DNA of 64,000 nucleotides, from NCBI GenBank assembly GCA_021014325.1, contig CM037461.1:2815501-2879500 (forward strand), written 5' to 3'. Of the stretch, positions 51,151 to 63,628 are shown piece by piece. Source of the DNA: Plazaster borealis (Eukaryota; Echinodermata; Asteroidea; Forcipulatida; Labidiasteridae). How positions within the stretch are numbered: position 1 is the first letter of the stretch; each line of letters begins with the position of its first letter. Under the pieces are notes generated by a model, which was given only the letters and a program-made list of their open reading frames with translations, was not told the origin of the DNA and searched no databases. The position numbers and the translations under genes are program-made.

Positions 51151-52857
51151 CAATCTCCCTATACAAGAGTATAGTCTGTCAAGACACCCGTACTGTCAAT
51201 GCCGAAGCAACCTTGAGACAATTACACTATCGTTTACCAATTTGTATCGGTCGATTCCATGATTAGGAACGACGGACCCTATTGTAAATTGCACGATGAT
51301 TAGAATTGAGTTTCATCCTGTTTTTACCGTGTGCTGTCGTTGCTTCCTTTGACAAACAACATTCAAAATGCACCTTAATTACTACTACCCCTTTTTGAAT
51401 CGTTTTCATCAATACTGATAACCGTTTGCTGGAAGTAGTGATAGACACAGACAGCAACAACAGGAAAGGCCCTGCATGTGTTCTGGGTTGGCATTACAAC
51501 AAGTTTGTACGCCGCGAGTCTCACTTTCAGTCATGTTAGACTTTTTGTATCATTGACAATGTGCATGTAAAGATTGGAGCCTGTCTATTTTGTGCACGCA
51601 TCCATCACGTGAAACCCAACATTGGAATCCGGACCGTGATTTGCTTTCAAAATGCATTTTGTTTAAGGAGTAAAGGCGGGTGTATTAGTTTAACCAAACA
51701 ACAATATAAATACCTTAAAACTGTCTTAAGGATATAAAGAACCAGGAACTTTTATGATATTTTTTATATTCGGATCGTTTGTAACTTCAAAGGCACTCTA
51801 TAAAAGCAGTATCGACTTTCAGCTTACCATGCCGGCTAACCGTCCATTAGAGGTCATGATACCTTGTTAGAGGTCATGATACCTTGCATAACTGTATCAT
51901 ATTTATAAAGGCGGGTGTTTTTTCAAAAAACATTGACACAAAAGTATTACATATATTAAGATTTTCTTCTAATGTTTCTGGTGATATTTTGTATACACTG
52001 TCACAGAAACAAGCAGTCAACAACAAACCGTTGACCTATGTATGCTTTATACAGTATCTCTGTGGAGCGTGTGCACGTGTAATGTACGCTCTTCGTGCAA
52101 AATGAGACCAGACTATTTGTAATGGAACATTGGTAACCGTCACACCACCAGGTGACTTTATGGTCATAATAATAGTTTGTATAGGCGGGTCACCGGCGGA
52201 GATCTACAACAAGGGGAACGAAGTTGGGAAAATATGCAACTATTGCTCTGCTTTCTCCCGTATGGTCATGCCATAGTCACACTGAGATCGTAAAACTATC
52301 CAATCTTTTGAACAAGTGTTTTTTGAGATTGGGTCAGTTACCACCTGAGTGGTTGCAACTGTCCCGAACAGCCGTGCTACTCGAGTAGAGAGGGTCCATG
52401 GTTTAGGTAAAATAGCTGAACCACAAAAGGTAGTCCTTTTAAAAGGTGCAAAACGCGCAGACAGAGGGTTGTGTTTATTACACACATGTACATATCATTT
52501 TTCCTCATATTGTTTTTCTTCAAATTTTTTGGGCTTGTGATTCGATTTATACACCGCACTTTTTATATCATCAAGTGATCGTAAATTTCTCGTATTGATG
52601 TCTGTCTCATCATGTTGCCCTGGGTGCCAATATAGCCGTTGTCATAGGGAAATCTGTCCCCCAGAGATTCTGCCCTCTATATGGGAAATTAACAGGTGCT
52701 GAAGGAGGAGAATTCAAAAGAGGGTGCTATCAGAATGAATTTGTACACAGTTCACCGTTTGGGGAGGAGGGGAGGGGGCAGCCTCTCTTGGTTCATCGGA
52801 AAAGTGTGGCCACACTGTCAACTACAATAAACATACTGTAAGTACAGCCAGTGCCCT
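51151..52857. other. Intergenic or intron, no recognised gene
   Basis: A 20-bp tandem duplication GTTAGAGGTCATGATACCTT occurs at about 51847-51887. No domain-bearing frame, RNA gene or array otherwise. Confidence 0.35.
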
Positions 52858-53200
52858 TTAAAGGCTTCGTACACGTTTGGTAATTGGAGCCTAATGTTTG
52901 TTTCAATCCTATATAGTTGTAGATATATACCATAAAAATAACCTGTGAAAATTTAATTTCAAAAGATGGTAGCGTTTTTGAGATATTGGAGCGGTCATGT
53001 CAACGCAGGAAGAATAACCCGTAATTGGAATACACAATCTGAGATAACGCTTCTCAGATATATTTAAAATATTTTGGGGATAAAAAGTGATATATTTTTC
53101 CATAACCGCAGTCCTTCGAAGTAAAAAGTCTCTCAAAATGCATTATACTATCCAAAGCTGCTGTACTTCTTCCTACCAAGTAAGATTTTGTTGCCATAAA
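52858..53200 (-). mobile_element. GGTAATTACTC-family repeat, short subtype, partial
   Basis: AAAGGCTTCGTACACGTTTG left; then TAGTTGTAGATATATACCAT and CAAAGCTGCTGTACTTCTTC. The right terminus is degraded. Confidence 0.75.
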
Positions 53201-54481
53201 TTTAACTCCCCACTTAATGTTCAAATTTTGTGCAAGTCATGGTTCCACCCCTCATTTTCCTTATTTTAAAGCGGACCTTCTTGTCGCAGAGCTTCACAAA
53301 ATACCAACTTTAATGCCCGTGTAACATTTCATCCTTTTTACCCTGGTGATTTTGTTGGCGAGATGACCAGGCTGTTAAATCCCGAACCAAACTTGCCCCT
53401 CCATAGAAAGGCCGTTCAAAGTCTGATGACGGCAGACCAGGATTGTTGATTTATAACCCTAAATCCCGAACCAAATACAATGCACTACAATAGATTAAAA
53501 CCCTATAGACGATGCGACCTCCGTTTACATTCAAACCGCCCTCTGTTGACAAAAGTCATGTTTCCGCCGGGCAAGAAGACGCGTACTCATGGAAACATTG
53601 CATCAACCTCGTTCCCATGGTGTACGATCTCGCCGCGCCATTTTGTTTTCTTTCCCAAAATTCCTTGCTCGATTAGTGGTGAGAGGTATCGATACGGCGC
53701 GCTGCCCATGGTAGCGAGGCTGACATTGCATGTCCATTCTAACTGGCTGTCAGTACACAAAGGTTTTGCCCGGCGACATGCGCGCGCATCATGTTATGAT
53801 TTTCGAATGACGTCAGAGGTCACATCGTCTATACTTCTCCTGTCGACCCTTGTCGGGGATGGTTACCAACACCCCCCGGGCATGCCTCCCTACATGCCCC
53901 CAGTGAAACGTCCCACTCCATCTCCCCATCCCTCTCCTGGAACCATTTCCCTACGCCCCTCTCCTCCTTATAACTTTCCCACAGACCCCCTACCCTCCCG
54001 CCCACCCTACGCACACGCAGCGACAGAGTTGTCACCCAGCCTCATCGGTTCTTCTTTCAGTAGATTTTGCAAGTCTTGTTCATACTCCTACATTTTCTTG
54101 TTGTTATTAAATATCTGTACACGACTATTATTTTGGGTAAAGTTTGTTCAACCGGTCATTTTGATTGTAAATTTATAATGTTTTGTCTAAGTTATGGATT
54201 TTTATTTTGTTAATGCTTATCCAACTTCACTTGTACTCAGTGTCTCTTGAAGAAACACCTGTACTCATTCATTTTCCCCCTGTTCAATATTGATTATGTT
54301 TTTTTGTAATGTTTTTTTTATTTGATTATTGTTGTGGGTTTTACTTTAGTCTTTGTTAAAGCCCTATTCCTGTGTATGTTATTCTTTGTTATTGTTGTTA
54401 TAACCACTTTCCTTATCAGTATCATTATGTTCACTGATTTTGGAAAATGAGGACATTTTCTTCCCCACATAGAAATAATAA
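53201..54481. other. Repeat-derived region
   Basis: 53607-53730 carries the CTCGTTCCCATGGTGTACGA and GTATCGATACGGCGCG blocks also present near 36415 and 36900. A 232-codon plus-strand frame at 53480-54178 includes a proline-rich part but has no domain, and it crosses those repeat blocks, so I do not call it a gene. Confidence 0.45.
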
Positions 54482-54701
54482 CCCTGAATCTAGCTATAAT
54501 CACCATTAACTATTTTAATAATTATAGTTTCTAGAAAACCCCATTATCCCCAATTATCAAGCTTCCGTTCAGTTCCTTGACCATGACTCAACCCCATAAA
54601 TCACCGTAGGCCCACCTGATACACCCATGGACTTGCACTGACGTCCACTATTATCCGGCCAGTGACCAAGCCTCCCCTATAATGTCAATTGTTTCTAAAT
54701 G
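54482..54701 (+). repeat. Dispersed repeat ACCCTGAATCTAGCTATAAT, copy 1
   Basis: Nearly the same as 54841-55073 (CCAATTATCAAGCTTCCG, CACCTGATACACCCATGG, AATGTCAATTGTTTCTAAAT). Possibly the 3' end of a retroelement. Confidence 0.75.
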
Positions 54702-54751
54702 GTCAACGGTATTGAGTGGTATACCATTGACTAAACCAATGGCGTTTAAAG

Positions 54752-55588
54752 GTATCGTACACGTTTGGTAATGACTCAAAACAAATATTAGTATAAAAAC
54801 TTACATGGTAACAAGCAATGGAGAGCTGTTGATAGTGTAAACCCTGAATCTAGCTATAATCACCATGAACTATTTTAATAGTTTCTAGAAAACCCTATTA
54901 TCCCCAATTATCAAGCTTCCGTCCAGTTCCTTGACCAAGGAATCAACCCCATAAATCACCCATGTGGTAAGCCCACCTGATACACCCATGGACTTTGCAC
55001 TGACCTCCACTATTATCCGGTCAGCGACCAAGCCCTACCTATTCCCTATATAATGTCAATTGTTTCTAAATGTTTTCATTCTCTGCTTTTCTGGTTATCT
55101 CAGTGTGACACACTTGTACACCGTGGTCCAATCCAGTTTTCTAATTCTCTCTACACTCTTCGTTCTGTATGAATTACCAGCCCAGGATAGAACAATAAAA
55201 TATCCTGTACAAATATAGCCATTTCAAGAACGTTTCTGGTATCTTCTTTCTTCGTCTATCGGCCATACCCTGTATCATTTATATTCACTTGTTACAGTAG
55301 TATAAAACATTGTAGGAAACGACTCCCTCTGAAGTAACGTAGTTTTTGAGAAAGAGGTAATTTCTCACTAAAATAATAAAAACAAAAACTTCTTGCTAGA
55401 AGGTTTTATTCCTATCTGAAAACACACAAATTTGTACAACAAGGGTGTTTTTTCTTTCATCGTTTTCTTGCAACTTCGATGACCAATTGAGCCCAAATTT
55501 TCACAGGCTTGTTATTTTATGCATATGTTGGGATACACCAAGTGAGAACACTGGTCTTTGACAATTACCAAACGTGTTCAGTGCCTGT
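54752..55588 (+). mobile_element. GGTAATTACTC-family repeat, split by an insertion
   Basis: The left part 54752-54840 ends GAGAGCTGTTGATAGTGTAA; the body resumes at about 55303 with AGTATAAAACATTGTAGGAA and ends CCAAACGTGTTCAGTGCCTG. The interval 54841-55302 is the second copy of the ACCCTGAATCTAGC repeat. Confidence 0.85.
54841..55302 (+). mobile_element. Dispersed repeat ACCCTGAATCTAGCTATAAT, copy 2 (inserted)
   Basis: Extends further than copy 1, to about CATTTATATTCACTTGTTAC. Its ends are well defined by the split host repeat. Confidence 0.75.
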
Positions 55589-56054
55589 AATGGTATACCA
55601 TTGATCCGATGGTAAAAGAAAACGTTCCAAAACACCATTGGATCTAATGGTAGATTTTCAATGGTTAAATTTTCAATGGTAAACCATTGGTAAACCATTT
55701 GGGTTTTTTTTCATAAGGGTTTACTCTGTCATTTCAAGGCTCCCTCCCATTTCTCAGCAAATACACCACACACATTCTCAGGCTATGACCCCAAGGTTCC
55801 CCAGTACTGACTGTTATGTTGACCACTACGTCATCCAACCTTCTTCTAGCAAAATGATGTCACTGATCTTATGTATTTTTTCTGTGACATCATTTCTAAA
55901 TCTAGACCTAACCTACCTCCAGAAACCCGTGAACATCTCCCAAATTCTTTTTAAAGATTATTCCTAATCCTGACTCTCAGTTTGTATTGTTCATCCGACT
56001 TGCTGTCTTGGCCTTGTGGCTCCATACATCAGAGACTTGCCTCTCACATTATCT
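55589..56054. other. Intergenic with ATGGT/ACCAT inverted motifs
   Basis: 55590-55700 has TGGTATACCATTGA, AATGGTAGATTTTCAATGG and AATGGTAAACCATTGG, matching 54710-54745 on the other side of the split repeat, so the split element itself sits inside another repeat. No gene beyond that. Confidence 0.5.
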
Positions 56055-56225
56055 ACGTGGTTACACCCCTATGTTCCGACATCCCTATGTTCCGACACCC
56101 CTACGTTCCGACAACCCTGGTGTATTTTCCTAACCCTAACCCTAACCCTAACCCTAACCCTAACCCTATGTAAATCATGAGGGGGTTGTCGGAACATAGG
56201 GGTGTCGGAACACAGGGGTGTCGGA
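56055..56225. mobile_element. Inverted-repeat element with a CCCTAA tract at its centre
   Basis: Left arm: three CCCTATGTTCCGACA-type units. Right arm: the inverse TGTCGGAACATAGGGG units. The loop at 56131-56168 is CCCTAA repeated about six times. Similar GTGTCGGAACATAGG units lie in element B at 47365-47435. Confidence 0.88.
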
Positions 56226-58160
56226 ATCTAGAGCAGTCCCCATCTACGTGCTAGATTTTTGGCATCAGTAAACGCTTGCTTTGTGTACTTCATTATTGTC
56301 TCATCGATGTCTACATTTCCCCTCTGCTCCGTTTTGATGTATCCCTGCGAGCGGGCAGCTTAAAATATTTACGCGGGTTCCCCAAGGTGCTCAGGCGGTA
56401 GGCGTTTTATGTTGGGGTGTAAATAACTGTGTTTGGGGCACAAATCTTGTTCTAATGGTCTGAACAGATGAATCTAAGTTCACTGAACACACACACCAAA
56501 GATTTTAACATTCTGGCAATTGAAACATTGGTTCATCGAGGGCAGACAGATGACAGACAGCTTGTTGATACAGAGGCGGCAAGTTTGTTATTGCACAAAA
56601 TATGAATGCCGCCTTGGCTCAGACCCACATTTGTGACAACTGGCCTACCCGGTGAATGACCTCTAGGGCAAAATCGGTTCAGCAACTTTGTTAAGGACTG
56701 TTCAGGGTTGGATGAAAATTATTATTGTTATTTTTTTTTGGAGGGGGTTAACTGGCCTTGCGAAAAGTGATGTTTGATGAGCGATGAGCAGCGGCTTTTT
56801 GATGCTGTAATTAAGCTTATGCTTACGAACCCCAGCCAATGGGAGCGAGGTATGCAAATATTGGCCTTTACCGCGCTGGGAAAAAAACAATTCGCGGGCG
56901 GGACTAGCCTTGATCAAGGCGTTGGATTTTTGTTTCTCAATTTTATTTTATTGTTTTCATTTTTATTTTATTTGCGCCGCGCTACCCACCCGAGCTACCA
57001 ACCCGCCCGAGCTGTGTGCACGGTGTCTGTGTGTGCAGGGACGGTATGCGCGTGCTCGTGTGAGCTGTATGCGACACTCACCGAAACAACGCCTTGACGG
57101 TTCTGTCTCGAAGCCAATGACTCATTACTATAATGCGCGCAAAAGGCGAGACCCCATTGGTCAGTGGCGGAAGTCTTGTTTACTCATTCTTATGAATATG
57201 CATGCAGTATCCAGATGTGGCTACTGAACTGGCGCGCCGGTTTGAATTTGGGAATTCTTTGTTATAATAATATCTATCTGAAAATGTTGCGTATTCTCCT
57301 CAGCTGAGCGAGACAATGAGGGCATGGCAGGAATTAAACGAAGTTGCGTGGATCAATTTGTAACATACATACATACACCATTTTCCAGCAGGAAATGTCT
57401 CCATCTTGCATCATTAAACAGTGATTTAATCATTGTTGGTGCATTCACTGGAGGTATAAATATACAAAACAAAGACCTCAATAAACTACCATTGTTGATT
57501 GTTTCATGAAGGCATATAGCTCATTGCACTTTTTATATCATTTTGGCCGCCCCACTAAAAAAGAGCTGCCTAACACCAAATTTCCCAAGTACACTCACTA
57601 GAACAGGGTAGCTAAAAATCTATTTCACATGTATCATGTGTGGCTGTATCCTGTCAATTTTTGTTTAGCAGTAAATTCTTATAAGACCCTGTCTGAGAAC
57701 AATTCAAAAATATGAAGACGGTGTGAGTGGCTGCACAGAGTCGGACTTCGAGAGGACATGTCTGGAAAACACAGATGCAGAAACTACATCAGCTCCAGAA
57801 CTAATAACCAAAAGAATGGCGAATGATCAGGGTAGTCCAATGAGGGAACTTGAGTGCAGCGCATAAAGCTCCAGGGGCCGCGCCCGGGTTCAGCACTTGT
57901 GAGCTGACTGACCTGCCTCGCAGATTACCGGTCCAAAATGGCTGAGACAATGCTACACACAAACGCCATTAAGTCGGTACCTACTCACATCGCATCACAT
58001 ACAGCAAGCATGATATGGTACAAAGGTCATAGTGAGAGAAGCTCGTGATTGGACGTCAAAATGAATAATTCATTTGCTTCCCATCCTGTGTTGTCTGCAA
58101 TAGGTCTGACGAAATATTTAAATATTCATGAGCTGCATACTAGCATATCCGAGAGCCCCC
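56226..58160. other. Intergenic, possibly one long TIR element
   Basis: GGCGGGACTAGCCTTGATCA near 56898 is inversely matched by CTTGATCAAGGCTAGGGCGG near 58432, which may mark ends of a 1.55-kb element, though CCTTGATCAAGG is itself palindromic. Frames inside have no recognised domain. Confidence 0.35.
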
Positions 58161-58385
58161 CCATTTTCGTCCAATATTGGACGAAAATATCAAGAAACAC
58201 ATTAAACCCGGAAGTTACAGACCCGTCAAGGCTGTCGGCCTGACGGCCTCCGCATGCGGAGAGTGGTACGAGTGCGGATGACCTGCGCACAGTGTGTGTA
58301 CGGGCGTCGTGCGATGTGATACACACATTACGCACAGTGTATACGGGTGGGTCGTGCGATGTGATACACACCTTACGCACAGCGT
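58161..58385. repeat. 26-bp perfect palindrome and short tandem repeats
   Basis: 58163-58188 (ATTTTCGTCCAAT and its inverse) is a perfect palindrome. At 58290-58385, GGTCGTGCGATGTGATACAC with TTACGCACAGTGTATACGG repeats about twice at roughly 51 bp. Confidence 0.85.
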
Positions 58386-59235
58386 ATACGGGTTGGTTTA
58401 CGGCGTCTTTTTTGGAGTGAAATGCGACTGCCTTGATCAAGGCTAGGGCGGGACCCTCCCCGTACGTCCACACTCGGCTTAAGGGCGACATGGGCAGGCG
58501 TATCCTCCGGAAGCCGTCTAACATGGCCGGAAGAGAGTTTAACATTGGCCTTTAAATTTCCCTTTGTTTTAGAGTATGCCAAGGGAGGCTATTTCAGGAG
58601 AAAATAAAAACAGAGTACGAAATTAACCGCAAAAAATGTTCTTTCTATATGAATATAATATATGCTAGTCTTTTATTGTTCGTTGTACTTTGTGCGTACA
58701 TATTGTAAAATACATATTGTTTGATCTTTACCTATTTACCAGTGGAAATCGAAATTCCGGTTCTACAAAATGGCGGACCGTGTTAGTTCACGAAGTAGAG
58801 GGGGAAAACAACACAATTCCGAGGAATATTTGTGTAAATCATTATGTTCTACTTTCAAAACATCTTCCCAACCATATTCATTTGATACCAAATGCTTTTA
58901 TAGCCCAAAGAGCCCAATCCAAAAGCAACGTATCCCTTTAATAATAGTAATTATAAGTTCTTATAAAACGTTTTTTTATATAGGCCCTAGATAACAACGC
59001 TGTGACAAAAATCAAACACCAGCAGATAAAACATCCCAGAAAAAAGGAATGATCTGACATCAATAAACAAGTAGAAAAGGAACGAAATTCGTGTTATAAC
59101 CCCCCCCCAAATAATTATGTACAAAACTGACCGACTAATCCTGCTATCCTTTATAACTTTACAGACAATAACTGTATTTATGGCCCAGAGAGTATAGTTC
59201 AAATTCCATTTTATAAGACATAAGTGATACATTTA
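58386..59235. other. Intergenic, no recognised gene
   Basis: A block 58840-58940 resembles 49190-49320. Otherwise AT-rich with no signals. Confidence 0.35.
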
Positions 59236-59590
59236 TATTCAGCGTGGCTGAGCGGATAGTTCACCGGACACAAGCTCTGGTGTTGTCAGCAACGGAGTGT
59301 GGGTTCCAATCCCGGTCATGACACTTGCCCTTGGTCAAGGCACTTAACCATAATTGTTTTAAAAAAAGTTGGGAAGGTATCAGTGCATTCTGCTCTACCA
59401 GCCAGGCTCCTAGTGGACGATACCCATGCCTATCCTTGAACTGTGAAGGGGGTAACCCTGTTTCAGCCCCAGGAGTAGGTGGCAACGTGCCCCTGGTGAC
59501 AGTTGATTTGGGTCAATAGCCCAAATCAGTTAAGTGTAGCCCTCACCTTGAAGTGGCCGTCCGGCCTTGAGATGTTAGGCGATATCTCTT
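59236..59590 (+). mobile_element. tRNA-derived SINE with body
   Basis: GCGTGGCTGAGCGGATAGTT (A box), GGGTTCCAATCCCGGTCATG (B box, one change), then CAAGGCACTTAACCATAATT and GGTAACCCTGTTTCAGCCCC, with AGATATCTTTAGATATCTTT at the tail. The largest SINE copy in the window; it abuts the 3' end of the sulfotransferase-like gene. Confidence 0.82.
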
Positions 59591-59628
59591 TAGATATCTT
59601 TAGCATATAAGATAACATTGTTTCGTTT

Positions 59629-60568
59629 CTATGCAGTTTCTGCTTTCAATGCTACTTCGGAGAGAGGTCTGATTCGTCTTGTGCGAAGTTTCTCGTAATA
59701 TCCCATTGAAGCTCTTACACAAGTCTGGACATCTACAGGTAAGCTGTCCAGGGCAGGCGGAGGTTCCGGACAATAGAACCCACTGCTATTGAAAGCTTTA
59801 TCAAAATATCCAGCTCTCTTGTTTAATATGTCGAACGTCTTAGATGTTACCCACTTTTCTAAGACTTCACCACCTGCTTCCCAAGAGAGAAGCTCGGGTT
59901 TGTATGGAATACCCATCTTAAGACAGTAGGCAGACAACATGCCGGGTGGATCAGCCAAGAGGTCGTCAATGTCGAGTATGACAGCCTCTTGATGAAGTAC
60001 CTTTTCCACATACTCTATCAATTCGTAAAGCTCCTTGAAACCATATCCAGCGGGATAAAACGAAATTGGTAACTTAAGCAAATTCACTTCTTTGTCAAAG
60101 GCTTCGCCAAATGCTTTGATGTACATTTTTTCCATGATACGAAAACCTTTGCAGGATGGCGAATCAAGAAGCTGTATCTGAATCCTTTGGGAAGCATGTG
60201 ATACTTAGCATCAAGAGAGTAAGCCATATCCTTACAAAGTAGAATCTTAGTATCTTTATAAGATGATGATAGAAGTTCATCCCTGACAAAGCTGTAAGTA
60301 CAGACTGACGCTTCATAACCACGGACATCGTCGACAAGGGCTGATTTTATCTCCTGCAATCGCTTCTCAAACGGGTCTGTTAATTCAGGATTTGGTTTCT
60401 TTCCCTCTGGTCCTGATTCGAAGGCACACGCGTAAGGCTCGAAAACCACCTGAAGCCCTTCAACAAAGCTGAGACATTTGACCAGTGCTGTGGATACTGT
60501 ACGTGGTATGCACCACACAAAGACTCGTTTCATATCATCGGCCATATCGTTAACTGCTTGCTGAAGTC
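59629..60568 (-). CDS. PAPS-sulfotransferase-like protein, with a frameshift
   Basis: A P-loop sulfotransferase-fold protein of about 310 residues. Near the N-terminus VFVWCIPRTVSTAL is the 5'-phosphosulfate-binding loop (PR..ST form); further on FLIRHPAKVFVSWKK is the 3'-phosphate-binding segment (RHP ... S). Conserved VFEPYA lies between them. The frame breaks right after SWKK: the A-run at 60126-60131 (six bases) shifts the reading, and the second frame goes on without further breaks (MYIKAFGEAFD ... CPEPPPALDSLP) to TAG. Probable start ATG at 60545 (MADDMKRV). Acceptor TTTGTTACAG just upstream allows an extra 5' exon. Substrate unknown. The run-length change could be a real inactivating deletion or a base-calling error. 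Confidence 0.82.
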
Positions 60569-61032
60569 CTGTAACAAAGCAAAACAGCCAGCTGATAAAA
60601 TAATAATTAAAATGAAAACAATAATGCAATCACAGCATTTTAACAAACAAACCATCGATATAATAAATGAAGCATGTTTGAACGGAGATGCCTTCTGTCT
60701 GCCTCAAAAACATGTAACAGATTGGTATAACTGCAAGTCGGTAAGAAGTGAAGCTGGCATTGAGTTTCTAACAAGTCGACATTTTTTAAAATAATTATTC
60801 GGCGAGCCCTTTTTCGCTAGCATTGCAAGCAACTCAACATGAATTATAACCCGTTCAGAACTTGGTACCAGTAATTTTTGTTCTACAGATATATATTTAA
60901 TTTGCACAATTGTTGACAAATTAGTTATAGGCCTACCGGTACACATTTTATGGTCTTTTTATGCGTTTCTTTTTTGCTTTATTAACGTATTCTCTGCTCT
61001 GATCAAAATGACAAATTGAAATAATGTTACCT
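60569..61032. other. Upstream flank or intron of the sulfotransferase-like gene
   Basis: No further exon with a clear donor in phase 1 is obvious. Confidence 0.35.
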
Positions 61033-61327
61033 TAAAGGCATCGTAAACGTTTGGTAATTACTCAAAATATATATTAGCACAAAAACTGACTTGATAACGA
61101 GCAACAGAGAGCTGTTGATAATATAAAACATTGTGAGAAACGACTCCCTCTGAAGTAACGTAGTTTTTGAGAAAGATAAGGGTGTTTTTTCTTTCATCAT
61201 TTTCTTGCAACTTCGATGACCAATTGAGCCCAAATTTTCACAGGCTTGTTATTTTATGCATATATTGGGATACACCAAATGAGAACACTGGTCTTTGACA
61301 ATTACCAAACGTGTACGATGCCTTTAA
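61033..61327 (+). mobile_element. GGTAATTACTC-family repeat, long subtype, internally deleted
   Basis: AAAGGCATCGTAAACGTTTG left and CCAAACGTGTACGATGCCTT right, about 80 bp shorter than 49389-49762 in the middle. Confidence 0.88.
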
Positions 61328-61876
61328 ATCAGTAAAGGGTGAATTTAAATGTTTTATTTTATATTTTTTGTATTTGTGTGAGGCCTACTTTAACTCCATC
61401 GTAATTTTCAGCATTGATTATTCTGACCAATAAAGAGAAAACAACTGTCAAATTCAGGAACGAAATAATTTTTAAACAAATTGAATGATGTAGCGAGTGC
61501 TAGTAAACAGACAGTCCACAAACTATTTTCTTTGTGTTAACCGCTGAAGCAACATGAAAATAGCAGAAAACTATTGAAGTTTTAAAAAGTTTTTCTAAAG
61601 TTAACCAAATTAGAACTTACAAGAGTTTATTGCTATTTTATATTAATCCCGTAAACAAAATCCACACTTTGAAAACTCACGTCACAGTCCTTAATAAAAA
61701 CTTAAAACATTGAATTGCTTCTACATCTAGTTTTACATGATTAACGTGAATATACTTACTCAGTCTTTACAGGGTATTCAGCACTAGTTGGAATCCCAAA
61801 GAGCTTTGACCCATGCCTACACAAAATATATTTAAGTATCAGTCAACGTTCCGATTGATTGAATGCTATGCTGTTG
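61328..61876. other. Intergenic, no recognised feature
   Basis: AT-rich; nothing supportable. Confidence 0.3.
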
Positions 61877-62397
61877 ACCGGCTCTGCGTCTGCGTTTTTG
61901 TCGTTGCCATTGTTTTTGGTTCAATGACATTTACCCTTGTTGCATTAAGGCAATTGTTACCTCCACGGTAGGATTGGCGTCGACGTCACACTTCGGGGCT
62001 CGTGAATAACGCCGACACCAACCTCGTCCCCATGGTTTACTTTATTTCCAACCATGTTTACATTAGTAAACCCAGGGAGGGAAACTCCTTACTTGGACCC
62101 TGATTGGACATCGACTGGTGTACAGTGTACCTTTGTACGTGGGCCATTGACCAATCAAAAAGCAGTATTATGTAATGTCCTCGCTCTGATTGGCTTAAAC
62201 TTCACGGACACTGCCTGAAAGGTTCAGGAAAAAAATTCGCGACCGGCTCTGTGCCTGCCCTTTTGTCGTTGCCATTGTTTTTGGTTCAATGGCATTCACC
62301 TTTGTTGCATTAAGGCAATTGTTACCTCCACGGTTGGATTGGCGTAGCCTGACCATCCGACGTCACACTTCGGGGCTCGTGAATAACGCCGACACCT
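61877..62397 (+). repeat. Direct duplication flanking a MITE copy
   Basis: 61877-62022 and 62234-62397 share TTTTGTCGTTGCCATTGTTT, TTAAGGCAATTGTTACCTCC and CTTCGGGGCTCGTGAATAAC. Between them, 62022-62125 is a partial CCAACCTCGTCC MITE (AACCTCGTCCCCATGG, CTGATTGGACATCGACTGGT). The first copy also lacks GCCTGACCATCC, present in the second. Confidence 0.8.
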
Positions 62398-63450
62398 GCG
62401 ATGAGCGCCTGAACGGAAGCTTCCAGATGCACCTTTGACCTCGCATCCATTTTACACGGAGATTAGCATTCAATTCACCCGTACATGTACACACACTGAT
62501 CTAAATAGAGATCAGTGATATTACGGGTGCACCCAACTAAATATACTCCCATGGCAAACAGTGCAAAATGCTAAATATTCAAAAATACATAACAAATATA
62601 CTTAGAAGTCTCACAGCTTTTTACAGTAGGGGGAAACAATTATGCATTGACTCTTGAACTTTTATCCTTTGCTCAATTTGATATGGGAAGTCCCAAGGCC
62701 CGGAGAGTTATTCTCCCTCCAAATAAAAACACCCCTACAGCAGTGAAATTTTCCGAACGTCCGAGCATCAATCTTGAAAATGTCCCTACACCTCTCGGCA
62801 AATAGGACCATTTTTTCAGGGCCTATGTCGTCCAAAATACATCAGGTTGGAAGTCAACAACCCCAGGTCACAATTGGAAATTTTATTAACACTTTCCCCC
62901 TTTTTGGGGCTTTCAAATCGGTCTAATATAAAATATTTTGAGCGGGCCTACAAAAAAATAATAAGGCCGACGCTCTGATTTTTCCCTATCTAGTGGGGTT
63001 CACCCTTACATAGTGAATAAAACAACATTATTGTACCCGCAAGTTTACTACTATTTATAGTCACCTCTTATCTTAGCACATGAGTTTACGACCTTGGACT
63101 CCTGGGCTTATCGATTATTGAAATTCGAAGACCCTGGATTACTTTTTCAATTCATGGCAGTACTATGCAGTATATGGACATTTTAAAAATTTGTTTTGGG
63201 GTGGGATGGAAGGGTTAGGTGGCGGAGCTTCAGAGAAAGCTGCTGCATTTTGTTTTGTTTTGAATATCATGTTTTGGAAGGGATAATTTTTTTAGTTAGC
63301 AAATTAATAACCCAAAACAAAATGTTGAAACCTGTTTTTTTGCTAAAACCATACCTAGACCCTCTGAAAAGGTGTTAGACTTGAAAACAAAAATGGAAAC
63401 ATTAGAATTTATCTGAATTATTGAGATTTCCCTGATTACTATAACAAAGG
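62398..63450. other. Intergenic
   Basis: A hairpin CACTGATCT/AGATCAGTG lies at 62496-62519. Otherwise nothing recognised. Confidence 0.35.
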
Positions 63451-63628
63451 GAGTACCACTGGAAAATTACTTGGCCGTGATTGGCTAGCGCAAATCAGGC
63501 TGGATTGGCCCAACTTGCTAGCAATTTCAACGGTACAACCTACAACGACCACTGAAGAAAAACTAAAATCAATCCTGAATGAATATCCTGAGCTCTTCAG
63601 TGAAGGAATTGGTGAGCTGAAAGAGATA
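63451..63628 (+). pseudogene. Ty3/Gypsy retrotransposon pol fragment
   Basis: The frame GKLLGRDWLAQIRLDW, then EEKLKSILNEYPELFSEGIG, is the linker between protease and reverse transcriptase in Gypsy-type polyproteins (LLGRDWL ... F..YP.LF..G.G.LKG). About 55 residues survive; it is cut off after GELK by a MITE. No LTRs are visible. Confidence 0.85.

Noticed and set aside
53480..54178. 232-codon plus-strand frame with a proline-rich segment
   Set aside because: Runs through repeat blocks also found near 36.4-36.9 kb; composition changes abruptly; no domain.
56774..57227. Overlapping 105- and 107-codon plus-strand frames
   Set aside because: No domain; they begin in sequence that looks like the edge of a TIR element and are AT/GC-patchy.
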